Positions 1 to 11,879 of a DNA stretch of 64,000 nucleotides are shown piece by piece (within the stretch, counting starts at the first letter, position 1; each line of letters opens with the position of its first letter). A model generated the notes under the pieces. The model was not told the origin of the DNA and searched no databases. It was given only the letters and a program-made list of their open reading frames with translations. The stretch is from Conchocele bisecta (taxonomy: Eukaryota > Mollusca > Bivalvia > Lucinida > Thyasiridae). The position numbers and the translations under genes were made by a program. Where the stretch lies: assembly GCA_029237695.1 (NCBI GenBank), contig CM055275.1, forward strand, positions 90,136,433-90,200,432, written 5' to 3'.

Positions 1-3000
1 CCAGCTACATGAGTTCCCAGCTTCGTGAATTCCCACCTCCAGCTTCGTGAACCCCGCTATATCATCCCCACTCAGTTACATGAGTTCTCACCTCCGTGAA
101 TCCAGGTTCGTGAATCCCGCTATGTGACCTTGCACTCAGATACATGAGTTTCCAGCTCCGTGAATTCCCACATAGAGCTTCGTGAATCCCACTATATGAC
201 ATCCAATCAGCTACTTCAGTTCCCAGCTCCGTGAATCCCCACCTCCAGCTTCGTGAATCCAGCTATGTGACAGTCATCCAGCTACAGGAGTTCCCAGCTC
301 CGTGGATTTCCACCTCCAGCTTCGTAAACCCCGCAATATGACCTCACTCAGCTACATGACTTCTCAGCACCTGGAATTACCCCCTTCAGCTTCGTGAACC
401 CCGCTATGTAACCCCCACTCGACTACATGAGTTCCAACTCCGTGAATTCCCCACCTCCATCTTCGTGAACCCGGCTATATGACACATACTCAGCTACATG
501 AGTTCCCAGCTCCGTAAATCCCCACCTCCAGCTTCGTGAAACCCGCTATGTGTCCGACACTCAGCTACATGAGATCTCAGCTCCATTAATTTCCCCCTAC
601 AGCTTCGTGTATCTCCGCTATATGACCCCCACCCATATACATGAATTCCCACCTCCAGCTTCGTGAAGCCCGCTATGTGACCCTCACTCTGCTACATGAC
701 TTCACAGCTCCGGAAATTCCCAGATCCGTATCTCGCCACCTCTAGCTTCGTGAACCCCGCTATGTAAACCCCACTCAGCTACATGAGTTCCAGCGCCGTG
801 AATTCCCCAACTCCCGCTTCGTGACGCCTGCTATGTGACTCAAACTCAGCTATATGAGTTCCCAGCTCCGTAAATCCACACCTCTCGCTTCGTGAACTCG
901 GCTATGTGTCCCACACTCAGCTACATCATGTGTACTCAGCTCCGTGGTTTCACCCCTGCAGCTTCGTGAATCCCGCTATGTGACCCCTACTCAGCTACAT
1001 GAGTTATCAGCTCCGTGAATTCCAACCTCCAGCTTCGTGAACCCCGCTATGTAACCCCCACAAAGCTACATGAGTTATCAGCTCCGTGAAATCCCCCTCC
1101 ACCCCTCCAGCTTCGTGAACCCCGCTATCTGACCCCTACCCATCTACATGAGTTCACAGCTCCAACCTCCAGCTTCGTGAATCCCACTATATGATCGCCA
1201 CTCAGCTACATGAGTTCCAGCTAGTACGTGAATTCCCACCTCCACCTTAGTGAACCCCGCTATGTGACCTCCACTCAGCTACATCATGAGTTCCCAGCTT
1301 CGTGAACTCCGCTATGTAACCACCACTCAGCTACATAATTTCCAGCTCCGTGAAACCCCACCTCCAGTTTCGTGAAACCCGCTACCTGTTCCCCACTCAA
1401 CCACATGAGTTCCCAGCTCCGTTAATTCCCACCTCCAGCTTCGTGAACGCCGCTATGTGACCACCACTCGGCTACATTAGTTATCGGTTTCTTCAATACC
1501 TTCCAGCTTTCTGAAGCCTGATATATGACCCAGGACTAAGCTACATGAGTTATCAGCTCCGTGAATCCCCACCTCCAGCTTCGTGAACCCCGCTATGTGA
1601 CCTCCACTAAGCTACATGAGTTCTCAGTACCGTGAATGTCCACATCCAGCTTCGTGAAACAGGTTATCTGACCCTCACTCCGCTACATGTGTTCCAGCTC
1701 AGTGAATCCCCACCTCCAGCTTCGTGAACGAACCGCGCAATGTCTTCCCCACTCAGCTACATGAGTTCCCAGCTCCGTGAATTCCCACCTCCAACTTCAT
1801 GAGCACAACTATGTGACCCCTACTCAGCTATATGAGTTACAGCTACGTGAATTCCCACCTCCACCATCGTGAACCCCGCTATGTGACTACCACTCAGCTA
1901 CATCATGAGTTCCCAGCTACGTGAATTCCCTCCTCCAGCTTCGGGAACTCCGCTATGTAACACCCACTCCGCTACATGATTTCCAGCTCCGTGAATCCAC
2001 ACCTCCAGCTTAGTGAACCTCGCTATGTGACCTCCACCCAGCTACATCATGAGTTCCCAGCTCCCTCAATCCCCACCTCCAGCTTCGTGAACCCCGCTAT
2101 GTAACCCCCAATCAGCTACATGAGTTCCCTGCTCCGTGAATTCCCACCTCCAACTGAGTGAATACCTCTATGTGACCCCCACTCAGCTATATGAGTTATC
2201 ATCTGCGTGATGTAACCGTCACTCAGCTACATGAGTTCCAGCTCCGTGAATCCCCACCTCCAGCTTCGTGAACCCCGCTATAACATCAGTACTGATTCCC
2301 TGCGTGAATTCCCACCTCCAGCTGAGTGAATACCTCTATGTGACCCCCACTCAGCTACATGAGTTATCATCTGCGTGATGTAACCGTCACTCAGCTACAT
2401 ACCTCCAGCTTCGTGAACCCCGCTGTGTGGCCCCCACTCAGCTACACCCGTTTCCAGCTCCATGAATCCTCACCTCTAGCTTCGTGAACCCCGCTATGTG
2501 ACCCCCACTAAGCTACATGAGTTCCCTGCTTCGTGAATTCCCACCTCCAGCTGAGTGAATACCGCTATGTGACCCCCACTCAGCTACACGAGTTTCCAGC
2601 TCCGTCAATCCCCACCTCCAGCTTCGTGAACCCCGCTATGTGACCCCCACTACAGCTACAGTAGTTCCCACATCCGTGATCCCCACCCCTCCCCAGCTTC
2701 GTGAACCCTGCTGTGTGACCCACTCAGCTATATGAGTTATCAGCTCCGTGAATCCCCACTCCAGCATCGTGACCCTGCTGTGTGACCCCCACTTAGCTAT
2801 CTGATTTTTTTTCAGCTCCGTGGAATCCCCACCTCCAGCTTCGTGAACCCCGCTGTGTGACCCCCCACTCAGCTACAGTAGTTCCCACATCAGTCCGAAT
2901 CCCCACCTTACAGCTTCGTGAACCCTGCGTGCGAACTCTCACCCCCCCCCCCCCCCCCCCCCCCCCCCTTAGCTACATGAGTTCTCAGATCCGTGAATCC

Positions 3001-3148
3001 CCACCTCCAGCTTCGTGAACCCCGCTATGTGGATCCCCACTCAGCTACAGTAGTTCCCACATCCGTGAATCCCCACATCCAGCTTCGTGAACCCTGCCGT
3101 GTGACCCCACTCAGCTACATGAGTTATCAGCTCCGTGAATTCCCCACA
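1..3148. repeat. 71-bp degenerate satellite array
   Basis: About 44 head-to-tail copies of a roughly 71-bp monomer containing, in order, GCTACATGAGTT, AGCTCCGTGAAT, CCACCTCCAGCTTCGTGAA and CCCCGCTATGTGACCCCCAC. The monomer has two related halves (AGCTCCGTGAAT and AGCTTCGTGAAC), so it probably arose from a shorter unit. Copies differ by many substitutions and short indels, and some half-units are missing (for example 2290-2400). The array starts before the window. No coding function is supported; small open frames here are by-products of the repeat. Confidence 0.93.
2942..2968. repeat. poly-C tract in satellite
   Basis: An uninterrupted run of about 27 C residues inside one satellite copy. 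It could be real or a sequencing or assembly length artefact. Confidence 0.85.
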
Positions 3149-3342
3149 TTTACATTGTGTAGTTTATTGTGTATAATTGTTCATATTATATTGGCTGGAA
3201 CAGATTATAGTACGTACATAACCTTCCTGCTTTCGTTGCTAAGCATACTATAGCAGTGACGCACACGTATGTAAAGAGGTAAATATCGTATGTTTACTTA
3301 TTACTTGAAAACCTTCTTATACCGTGTTAACTCATTTCATAA

Positions 3343-3586
3343 ATGTGGCTGTGACTGGAGAAATCGGGCTTAAGGACTTTGGGAACAGTGTATATCAAGA
3401 TCAGCCTGTGCATCCGCACAATCGGATCAGGATCTGCAATGTTCGCCATTCCATCAATTAAACACCCGTCATGCTTCTAACAAGGAATATATATCATTAT
3501 TAGGCTACATGAGAATGCTATTCGATCAGGAGATACACTGTTCTCAAATTCCATAAGCCCCAATTTCTCCAGTCACAGTCACACAT
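3343..3586. mobile_element. Foldback MITE, TGTGGCTGTGACTGGAG family
   Basis: A 244-bp element whose ends are inverted (ATGTGGCTGTGACTGGAGAA at the left, CAATTTCTCCAGTCACAG at the right). It contains the core 'ATCAGCCTGTGCATCCGCACA...GATCAGGATCTGC', itself a small palindrome. Related copies lie at 6471-6706, 8159-8355, 37150-37300, 50540-50600 and 51040-51260. No coding capacity, so a non-autonomous DNA element is inferred. Confidence 0.75.
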
Positions 3587-4179
3587 GTGATATGGCACGC
3601 GTGTAATAACTCCTGCAGCGAATTTGATAGGCTCCAAATGACGTCCCTAATTGCACGATAAGGCAATGATGTCTTGACGCTGACGTCATCACTTTTTAAA
3701 AGTCATTAGAAGCTTCCATGACTCATTAAAATGAGTGCAGTTGTTAAATGTGATCCCGTTTGGTACTATGAAGTGCTTACAAAGAACGGGAAACCATAAT
3801 ATTATATACGTTTACCGGTATGTTTAATAGTGTTACCGACTTAAGCTATCTCTGTGAATATCTGCAGATTTTCTGCAATTTTATGCACCTCACCATAACT
3901 CGTTCGTAAATCTCATACCAAATGGAAACTCGTTTGAGATCCTGTATAATTATATTATTAAAACACATTGAAGTAAGCAATTATATTCTAACAAATAATA
4001 CTATGGAATGATGTTGATTTCATCGCAACATTTGATCAGGTAAAGAGCTTTGCATTGACGAACTGATCGATAATATAATGTCTTAATAATCGTATCACGT
4101 GTCACATGGCGTTACCGAATGACGTAACGTAAACAACTCCGCGTTCTTTGCAACGAAAACTATTTTATATTTGACCAGC
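3587..4179. other. AT-rich non-coding stretch
   Basis: No gene, RNA gene or clear repeat is visible in this stretch. Confidence 0.6.
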
Positions 4180-4345
4180 GGCAAGCATAAAACTGTACCT
4201 GATGAATAATGCCAGCCTAGTTTATGTTGATATCACGTTTATCAGGCTCGGCTGGGAAACGGTAGGAATTCCTCGGCGAGCCTCGGAATTCCTACGCATT
4301 TCACGATAAACATGATATCACAATACACTTGGCTAGTATTCTCTA
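4180..4345. mobile_element. Foldback element, GTTTATCAGGC family
   Basis: Inverted arms around TGATATCACGTTTATCAGGC and its complement near 4308-4325, with a GGAATTCC-rich centre. A second diverged copy is at 56815-56940, where the arms read GATATCAAGTTTATCAGGC. Non-coding, MITE-like. Confidence 0.65.
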
Positions 4346-5264
4346 TTTCCCACTTTTCTGGCTTAAGCTATACTTATGGCTGGTCAATGCACATTTAAAA
4401 TGCAATAGAAATATCCGTAATGATTTTTGCGGTTTGGAAATAATGTTCAGTTGATCCCAATTATAACGAGGACGACTCGATCGAATCATAGGGGATAAAG
4501 TATGTGTTACATGTAAGATTTGGTATAATGTTTACACTGTTGAACGAATGGCATATGCAGCACTGTTTTCTAGTTTTCTCTCAGATAATTAATTATGCAA
4601 TAATTAATTAGGCAATTCCCACATTGAATAAAGGTTATATTTATGTAAGTCTATTGTACCTCTTCCAAGAAGACCTATTCATTTATTCACGGATTGAGCC
4701 ACTCATAAAGTGTCTATACACAAATGTATAAATGACACATATAGGATTGTGTTACAGGCGAGTACCTGTCAGCCAGTTTAGTAGTGAGCCTATAATTCGT
4801 GTCACTTGTTGCACATCAATACAAAGCCTCCGTGCCATTCATTGTCGAACACTTCTGGAATATCACAAACTACAGTACGAACCATAGTCTTGCATAATGT
4901 GTTATATACATCGACTAATTGGGTAACCCTTAGAATGCTGGGCATGACCATTGTCGTCTGCTATTCGTTTGCATATTGCCTTAATTCTCACTAAAAACAT
5001 GGATTGACAGCACTTCGGAAATGATTATAAAGTTTTTAAGTTTAAACATATTGTATTGCTCTAATTTGACATGGTATATAAAAATAACAGTTAATACATA
5101 CAATTTTACAAAAAGAGCAAACGGGTTGGGCTACAAGTTTTTGCAACATTAGTTACAGCCCGTCCCAATTATAAAGTGCTGTTATGTCCAACTCGTCAGG
5201 CGGTGCAACAAATATGCAATTAACAGTTTGTTTAGTTATATAACAAGGACATCGTTATCACTAA
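4346..5264. other. Non-coding; partial copy of the GTCGTCTGC foldback family
   Basis: 4925-5040 matches one arm of the foldback at 33877-34554 (AACCCTTAGA, ATTGTCGTCTGC, CTCACTAAAAACATG, GACAGCACTT). The matching right arm is absent. The rest shows no gene. Confidence 0.5.
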
Positions 5265-5760
5265 GCTAATCCCCTCGCTGTCAGCCTTGGTGATGATTTG
5301 TTTTAAAGCATTTTCCTTACAAACAATACGATTGATTATTCATTGATTATTGGTGTTTAACAACCTATCACAAAATTCCCACAATCAGAACGCAGCATTT
5401 ACAGAAAACTGTATATTCAGCCCCGAAATTTGAATACACTGACCTGATGCCAGGTCCATTCCACACCAAATTCACTTAGCTCCAACCCCGACAGGATTTA
5501 GCTCTCAAGTATCAAAAGGCCGAAAATGTACATGAGGGCCAAACCATGTAAGTCGGTATTCCGGTAAGAATGAACCCCGATCGTCGCATTACGCTTCGCG
5601 TGCTCCCGACCAACCACCCACAAGCAAGGTGAACATACATGTAAGTCCTCATTGACCTTGACCTTTGGCGGTCGGACGTGGGTCGTGTGAAAAACAATGC
5701 CCCATCGCTAGACACACATTGTGGCCAAATATTATCGCGGTTCATAAGTTATTGAAAAAC
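5265..5760. repeat. Interspersed repeat, TTGGTGTTTAAC family
   Basis: Shares blocks with 52920-53330: TTATTGGTGTTTAAC, CAGCCC(C/T)GAAATT, ACCTG(A/G)TGCCAGGTC, GAGGGCCAAACCA and ATTCCGGTAAG(A/G)ATGAACCCC. 8460-8700 shares its outer part (CCCCTCGCTG, CAGCCTTG, TTACTAACGTA). It is non-coding and resembles short interspersed elements that are common in bivalves; the SINE versus MITE status is not resolved. Confidence 0.6.
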
Positions 5761-5904
5761 TGAAAGGTGTTTGTTACTAACGTATGCACGGCGCGCATGC
5801 GTACACGTAAGTACAGGGACGAACGCTATATCCCGTATTGCCTATCGGCGAGAGGATAACAAACTGCTTCCAATGCAATTTGTCTCAGAAATGCGCTGAA
5901 CGTG

Positions 5905-5990
5905 GGGAATCAGTTCCGCGTGTTCGGTCAATAGTTCCGCGTGCCCGGTCTGCCCGGTCTGCCCGGTCAATAGTTCCGCGTGCAAGTGGA
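5905..5990. repeat. Short tandem repeat CGGTCAATAGTTCCGCGTG
   Basis: Three copies of a CAATAGTTCCGCGTG or AGTTCCGCGTG-type unit with an internal CCCGGTCTG triplication. Confidence 0.7.
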
Positions 5991-6470
5991 ATAGACAAAA
6001 CTATTTCACCCCTGAAAATCATGACGTCATGATTTCTATCAAAGATTACGACATAAAATTGACCGATCGCAACCAAGTTCGGTATGTATGTTTACCACGG
6101 CGAGAATAAGCTTATAGATTAAAGACAATCCGATTACTTACTCCCCTTGGTGGACATTTTTAATTTTCGCACTCGGTACCCTTGTTCACGTACATGTAAT
6201 AACACAAGGATCGTAAGAAAATTCGGTATGTTTAAATCAAGGAGAGATGAAGAACCATATTGGTTTTCAGTGAGTTATCTCCCATGTTTGACTGGCCTTG
6301 CCTCGACGGGTGTATATTGTGACCTTCGGCACTATTGTAGGAAATCGCATGACATTGTGTTTTGGGTTGATACAGGTCAAGGGAAACACAGTGCTGTAAA
6401 AGTGACTGGGTCTCAGATGATGTCTCAGATATCCAATAATGTGGCTTTTTGCTTCATGCCCAGTAGATGG

Positions 6471-6706
6471 CATATGTGCCTGTGACTGGAGAAATGGGGC
6501 TTATGGCATTTATGACCAGTGTAGCTCCTGCTCAAATACCACACTCATTGGCCTGATAACGATCTACATGTATATTGCTTATTTGAAGCATGGCATGTGT
6601 TTCATTGAGGGTATGGCGAACAGTGCAGATCCGGATCAGACTGTGCGGATGCACAGGCTGATCTGGATCTACACTGCTCTCATTTCTCCAGTCACAGCCA
6701 CATATG
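6471..6706. mobile_element. Foldback MITE, TGTGGCTGTGACTGGAG family
   Basis: 236 bp, bounded by CATATGTG at the left and CACATATG at the right, with inverted TGTGACTGGAGAAAT arms. The inner part carries GTGCGGATGCACAGGCTGATC. Same family as 3343-3586. Confidence 0.75.
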
Positions 6707-6759
6707 TCAATCAATCGCACCATTCCGTTTTAACATATTCGTACTATACCATAGAAAGA

Positions 6760-7150
6760 TAGTAACTTATCTCCTAATTAGTAGTTAGTATCTTCTAATT
6801 AGTAGTTTTTATCTCCTAATTAGGAGATAAAGCATTTTAGCATTGACACATATAGTATGTCCAAATTAGGAGATATAAAGTCCTAATTAGGAGATACTAA
6901 GTGATAATTAGGAGATACTAACTCATAATTAGGATATACTAACTCATAATTAGAAGATACTAAGTTATAATTAGGAGATACTAACTTATAATTAGGATAT
7001 ACTAACTCTTAATTAGGAGAAACTAACTCATAATGGGAGATGTTAAGTCCTAATTAGGAGATACCAAGTCATACATAGAAAATAGTAAGTCCTAATTAGG
7101 AGATACTACCACCTAATTAAGAGTTAGTATATCCTAATTAGGAGATAAAA
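6760..7150. repeat. AT-rich palindromic tandem array
   Basis: About 18 copies of a 19-22 bp unit built on the palindrome CTCCTAATTAGGAG followed by ATACTAA. The first three units lie mostly in opposite orientation to the rest. Many units are half-palindromes with a decayed arm. Confidence 0.9.
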
Positions 7151-7311
7151 TAGTTCAACATTGGCACCAGGTCGCTTCCATACAATTTGGTTCAGAAATA
7201 CGATACAATTCTCCAATTAATATATTGTTTCCTATTCTGTTTCAATACTTTCTCGGCATAGCTGAGAGCCAGTACCTTTAAAAAGCAATACGTCCACTAT
7301 TACGTGTAGAA

Positions 7312-7380
7312 ACAAATGTTGCTACCCTGCTCCATACCTCTCGCAAGGGTAGCAATTTACCCCCATCTCTTTAATGTAAC
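7312..7380. repeat. Repeat with GCTACCC...GGGTAGC hairpin
   Basis: GCTACCCTGCTCCATACCTCTCGCAAGGGTAGC forms a 7-bp stem; the repeat extends to TTTAATGTAAC. A close copy is at 47432-47498. No RNA family is recognised. Confidence 0.6.
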
Positions 7381-7734
7381 ACATGGAATATTGATTTGTG
7401 CAACCGGTTATCCGGCATATTTGATATGTTAGCGATTTAAAACTGGCAAAGCTGTATCAATACATTATTAATAAAGAACATACACATGCAGAAATTGGTT
7501 ATTTTACTGTGTCAATGTGTTTATCTGACATTTGCATGTGTATCTTGTAAATTCGAAATCTGCATTTCGTTATGTTGAATGCTGAAGAACAACAAGAGAA
7601 AATATGGCTTCCATGGGGAAATGATTGCCCTGCTATATTATATTTGGCAATTTAGTAGATTAAATCAACGATTACTTGAATGTTTAAAGGTATAACATAT
7701 ACAGTTTACTAAATGTTGACCTACATGCAACAGG

Positions 7735-8010
7735 TTTGGGCATGGGTCAAATTGTAGCCGTAGATACATGTAACTTAAAAAATAATTTAAAAAATACCAT
7801 GCCTCATTTATATATGAAAATAATAAGATACCACCACGCGTCACTATCAGTAAAATACACATTACAAAATGATTATATCTGTATAGCGGGCACTCGTAAT
7901 GTTTATAAATGGTGGAATAGTGACAAACTTGTACACTTATTTAATTCCTATAAAGAACTGTTTGTGCCTACTGAATGGGCATGTACCTTTAATATAATAT
8001 GTATATTCCT
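7735..8010 (+). repeat. Interspersed repeat R (TATAGCGGGCACTCGTAAT family)
   Basis: Shared with 53625-53835 and 63283-63420, and in inverse orientation at 63625-63790. Blocks in common are ACCAC(C)GCG(A)GTCACTATCAGTAAAATA, ATTATATCTGTATAGCGGGC, GGTGGAATAGTGACA, TTTAATT(C)CTATAAAGAAC and GTGCCTACTGA. The open frame across it is repeat-derived and not a gene. Confidence 0.8.
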
Positions 8011-8158
8011 TATATGGCGTTGTATTTGGACACCCTGTTATATTTCTGATGTCATGGGTGTTGAACTACATTACACGGAAATGTCGTACGTTTTTAACTT
8101 CGCAATTATATGCTGTTTAACGTGTAAGTATTACCAAGTAAATATTTAGTACAATAAC

Positions 8159-8355
8159 ATGAATATGGCTGTGACTGGAGCGATGGAAATTATGGATTTT
8201 AGGTCCAGTGTAGATCCAGATCAGCCTGTGCATCCGCACAGTCTGATCAGGATCTGCGCTGTTCACCATTGTATCAATGGAACACCTTCGAACAAACAAT
8301 ATATACATGTATCACTATCAGGCTACAGGAGTGTGCTATTTGATCAGGAGCTACA
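8159..8355. mobile_element. Partial foldback MITE, TGTGGCTGTGACTGGAG family
   Basis: Left end ATGGCTGTGACTGGAG and the core GTAGATCCAGATCAGCCTGTG are present; the right end stops near ATCAGGAGCTACACTGG. Truncated relative to 3343-3586. Confidence 0.6.
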
Positions 8356-9161
8356 CTGGTTACATATCTTCCTTTCCATTAGCAACCGAAAGCGTACAAC
8401 ATAGCGTCCCGCAATCGAATTGGGGTTGAAAGGAAACCAAACCTAGTCAATAATATTATTGAATAAGAGTATAACCCCCTCGCTGACAGCCTTGACAATA
8501 AAAAACAAATTTCTTTTTTGACATGTTTGCTTTACAAACAATGTTAATATAAGTCCTCATCGACCTTGATATTGTGCGGTCGGATGTCAAAATCGGTGAA
8601 GAGGGTGTATACGTTATTGAAAGATGAAAGGCGTTACAGTTACTAACGTACGTACGTACGTGCATGGACTAACGCTACATCCGCTCTTGCTTATCGGCGA
8701 GGGGATAATGAGGGATACTGAGGTAGTGTAGCTAGTTATTTCCCTTTGCAAATATATTTATAGAGATCCGGTCCTATGTTTTATTTTAGTGTTTGTTTCT
8801 TACTGAATAGTGCAAAAATAAAGACTGCTAATATGGTAGATACATCTTTGCAGTCTACACTGTTGGTACTATTTAATAATTGGGAAAATATAGTGTAGTC
8901 CCGGATCATGTTGAGTAGATAAATAGGATGAATCTGGTCGACACTAGTAGAAACCAATATAATGGCTCCTTTACCCAACAAATCGTGATACATTCGCGCT
9001 TTCGACAAGCAATAAGGTTTAAAGCATAGGTTACTGTAGACTTTAACATGTAGTTTCGGGTTATGCTTTTATTGTCAGCCGGGTCTCGTTTCATAATATG
9101 ATATCAGCCAATACACAAACTTCTATTTGTAATTTTACTCATTTAACATCAAACGTTTATA

Positions 9162-9919
9162 CAGAAGAAACTCCGAATACCGAACAGCCTGTAGACCGGA
9201 TAAAAAGTGCGGTTTAGAGATTTTTCCGGTTTTTAGAGGTTTTTCACTGTTCTTACTCAAGGTGTATGAATTGGTTTATCACTAAACGTGTACTTCAATT
9301 AGCGAAGACTAATCGGAAATGTTCAATGATTATTTGACCTCATAACTACCTTACATATACCTGCCATCGTCAATTACAGCTGCATCAATCGATTTAAGTC
9401 TTCAATGGAAAATAGCGGCATGTTTTTCGCTATTTAATTCAAGACCAAACACGGCCGATTTGTAAATGTAAATATGGAGTATCTATCTTTGTTTTGACGA
9501 AAGTCGGGTTTCATTGGTCGGTTTTCAATATCACGCGTCGATCACATGCTCGGAAATATTTGTAGGTTGTTAGACACAAAACATCCTTGACTTGTGAACC
9601 GTGTAAAATTAATAACGTCTCTCTTATCACACCTGTCTGACATGAAATCAAACACGACCATTGTGTGAAATTTATCTCCTGCCGCGGGCGCTTGGTGATT
9701 TTAGCAATTCTGATCCGTCCGGTATTCAGAGATAAAATTATGCAGAAAAGTCTTCTCTTCTTTTTTGGAAACTCGTCCGGTTTCCGGAATTCAGAGGATC
9801 CGGTATTCAGAGGTTTTTACTACATTGAATAAAGAAGGAATTAAATCAGGACTATGAAAATTGTCCGGTTTCGGGAGGATTCCGGTATTTAGAGGGTCCT
9901 ATAATCTGATATTCCACTG
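9162..9919. mobile_element. Pogo-like non-autonomous DNA element
   Basis: 758 bp flanked by TA. Left end CAGAAGAAACTCCGAATACC and right end CCACTG are diverged versions of the ends of 22166-23435 (CAGTGGAACCCCTCTAAACC). Repeated GGTTTAGAG, CCGGTATT(C/T)AGAGG sub-terminal motifs are shared with that element. No transposase is visible. The pogo/Tigger (Tc1-mariner) assignment rests on the TA site and CAGT(G)GAACC ends and is an inference. Confidence 0.6.
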
Positions 9920-9934
9920 TATTGCTAACATTCG

Positions 9935-10065
9935 ACAAGACGGTTCAACTGAGTGGTAACAACATACACTTTTGTTGAAGTAGGGATGGGGAGGGGGGGG
10001 GGGGGCACCCCTTGCCTTCGACGGACCAATCTTATGGTGCTTCCGACGTTCTGCACATAATATAA
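9935..10065. repeat. Interspersed repeat, GACGGTTCAACTGAGTGG family
   Basis: Shares ACGGTTCAAC(T/C)GAGTGGTAACAAC, GGCACCC and GACCAAT(C/G)TTATG(G/A)TGCTTCCG with 35208-35320. Contains a G-run (9970-10004). Non-coding. Confidence 0.55.
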
Positions 10066-10142
10066 CCATGTGTACTTGAAAAGTCGCTAAATCGCAGAAT
10101 TGTAGAGCTCTGAACATGTTGTTTGGCTGCCGGTTTTGGGAG

Positions 10143-10390
10143 TACAGTGGAACTTCTCTAAACCGGACACCAAGCAAAGATCTGTGATCTTACTTTATCA
10201 TGTTTATAGGTTTCCTAGTCGTTTATTACGAACAATTTATTTGACTCCGAAACCTAGCTAGATATCTTGGAGATGATCTAACTAAGAAAACAAAAGTTAA
10301 ATTTTAAAAATCGGTCCAGTATTTCTGAAATTCTAAAGAATTTCCCCCTGTTAAATCCCCATAGACAAGCTTTCTCAAAGACGCCCCAAA
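10143..10390. repeat. Pogo-like end fragment and partial CCCCATAGAC foldback
   Basis: 10143-10172 is an isolated TACAGTGGAACTTCTCTAAA terminal sequence. 10240-10390 matches half of the foldback family best seen at 41414-41771 (CCGAAACCTAG, AACTAAGAAAACAAA, AATCGGTCCA, CCCATAGAC). Confidence 0.6.
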
Positions 10391-11089
10391 TCACATTACA
10401 TGTTTTCCAAATTAGAATTATAGTAATAAATACAGATACTTATTTGATAGTAAACACATTGGCGATACAGAATCAAATAGAGTTGTAATCCCGTAACATG
10501 TACTGCGTAACTACGGTCTTTATTTTCTTTGTTCAAAGACTTAGAGACATTAGTTATCAAGTAACTAGTGAGAATCGTGTAATGTATAATAAAACATTGT
10601 TGTATATTCATTTTAATTTGCAAGACAGCGATCTGCAAGATTAGTATGTATTTGTTTCTGTAAGAAGTATGCAAACTCTAATCTACCAGTTGCGAATCTA
10701 AAACAAAGTGTTTAAAAAGATTTCACAATATATGTGTAAGCTGATCTGGTGCTATACTGAATGCAAGTGCGGTAATGTCGGGTGTGTGTGGCGTTGTTGT
10801 CCTTTTTGCTGTCGGCGGAAAGTCTATACACATGTAGGAACAATACTGACCATATTGCGTTATTTTGTTACATGTGCACTTGTTGTAGTAAAGAACATTG
10901 TATTTGTATCATTATTATATATTAAAGTATAGCCTCAGATCGGATTCTGCATTAGCGTAGTCCGATTGGAGACTACACTACTTGACGTTATAGTAGCTAA
11001 ATTAATACTGGTAGCAACCGCAAAACAAGCACAGTTTAAATATGCATACTCTGTGAGGATATTGTAGAAAGTGTCTCCCAAACTCCAAA
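10391..11089. other. Non-coding, nothing recognised
   Basis: AT-rich; open frames of 65-92 codons show no recognisable protein features, splice structure or composition bias. Confidence 0.5.
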
Positions 11090-11790
11090 AATGTTTCCTT
11101 CTCATAGTATCAGAGACTGCACTGTTCGCCACCTTTAACTATCTACATCCGCGCAGTCTGATAGGAGACTGCGCAGTTCGCCATTTGTAACAATTTAGAT
11201 TAACATTATCTCACTGTACAAAGGTGAAGCCCCCTATTGGAAAAATGGACATTAAGACACATGATAACAATGTTGGCCGAGATCAGACTGTGCACTCGCG
11301 CAGTCTGATCAGGGTCTGCGCTGTTCGCCGATTTCAATTATTTCAACAAACTTTCTCTACTGTATAATAATGATGTCCCGTGTTGGAAAAATGGACCTTA
11401 CGGCATAAAATAACAGTGTAGACCGACCGGACTGTGCACTCGCGCAGTCTGATCGGGGTCTACGCTGTTCGCCAATTTCAACTAGTTTAATTAACTGTAT
11501 CTACTGTATAATAATGAAGTCCGCTGTTGGAAAAATGGACCTTACGACATATGCTAACGGTGTTGGCCGGGATCAGACCGTGCACTCGCGCAGTCTGATC
11601 GGGGATCGCACTGTTCAACATTTATAACTGTCTAAATTAACATTATCTCATTTTATATTAGTGAAGTCCCCTGTTGGGAAAATGGACCTTACCACACATG
11701 ATAACACTGTAGGCCGAGATCTGACTGTACACTCGCGCAGTCTGATCGGGGACTGCGCTGTTCGTCAACTTTTAACTATCTAAACAAGCA
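11090..11790. repeat. 146-bp tandem repeat array, about 5 copies
   Basis: CGCGCAGTCTGAT anchors at 11150, 11297, 11441, 11587 and 11734 give spacings of 144-147 bp. Each unit contains CTGTTCGCC, TTATCTCACTGTA, GAAGTCCCCTGTTGG and AAAATGGACCTTAC. The CGCAGTCTGATC...CTGCGCTGTTCGCC part is the core of the GATCAG-type MITE family at 3343-3586, so the array is a tandemised MITE fragment. Confidence 0.85.
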
Positions 11791-11879
11791 CCAGTAGCAA
11801 CCGCAAAACAAGTAAAGTATATGCATACTCGGCAGAAATTATGTCTCCAAAACTCGCAATTGAATCATTTTCTCAACTG

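Noticed and set aside
7736..8149. 137-codon plus-strand frame
   Set aside because: It coincides with the dispersed repeat R, copies of which elsewhere have different, broken frames.
8710..8740. TGAGGTAGTGTAGCTAG resembling a let-7 microRNA
   Set aside because: Only the first 9 bases agree with let-7 and no complementary arm forming a precursor hairpin follows.
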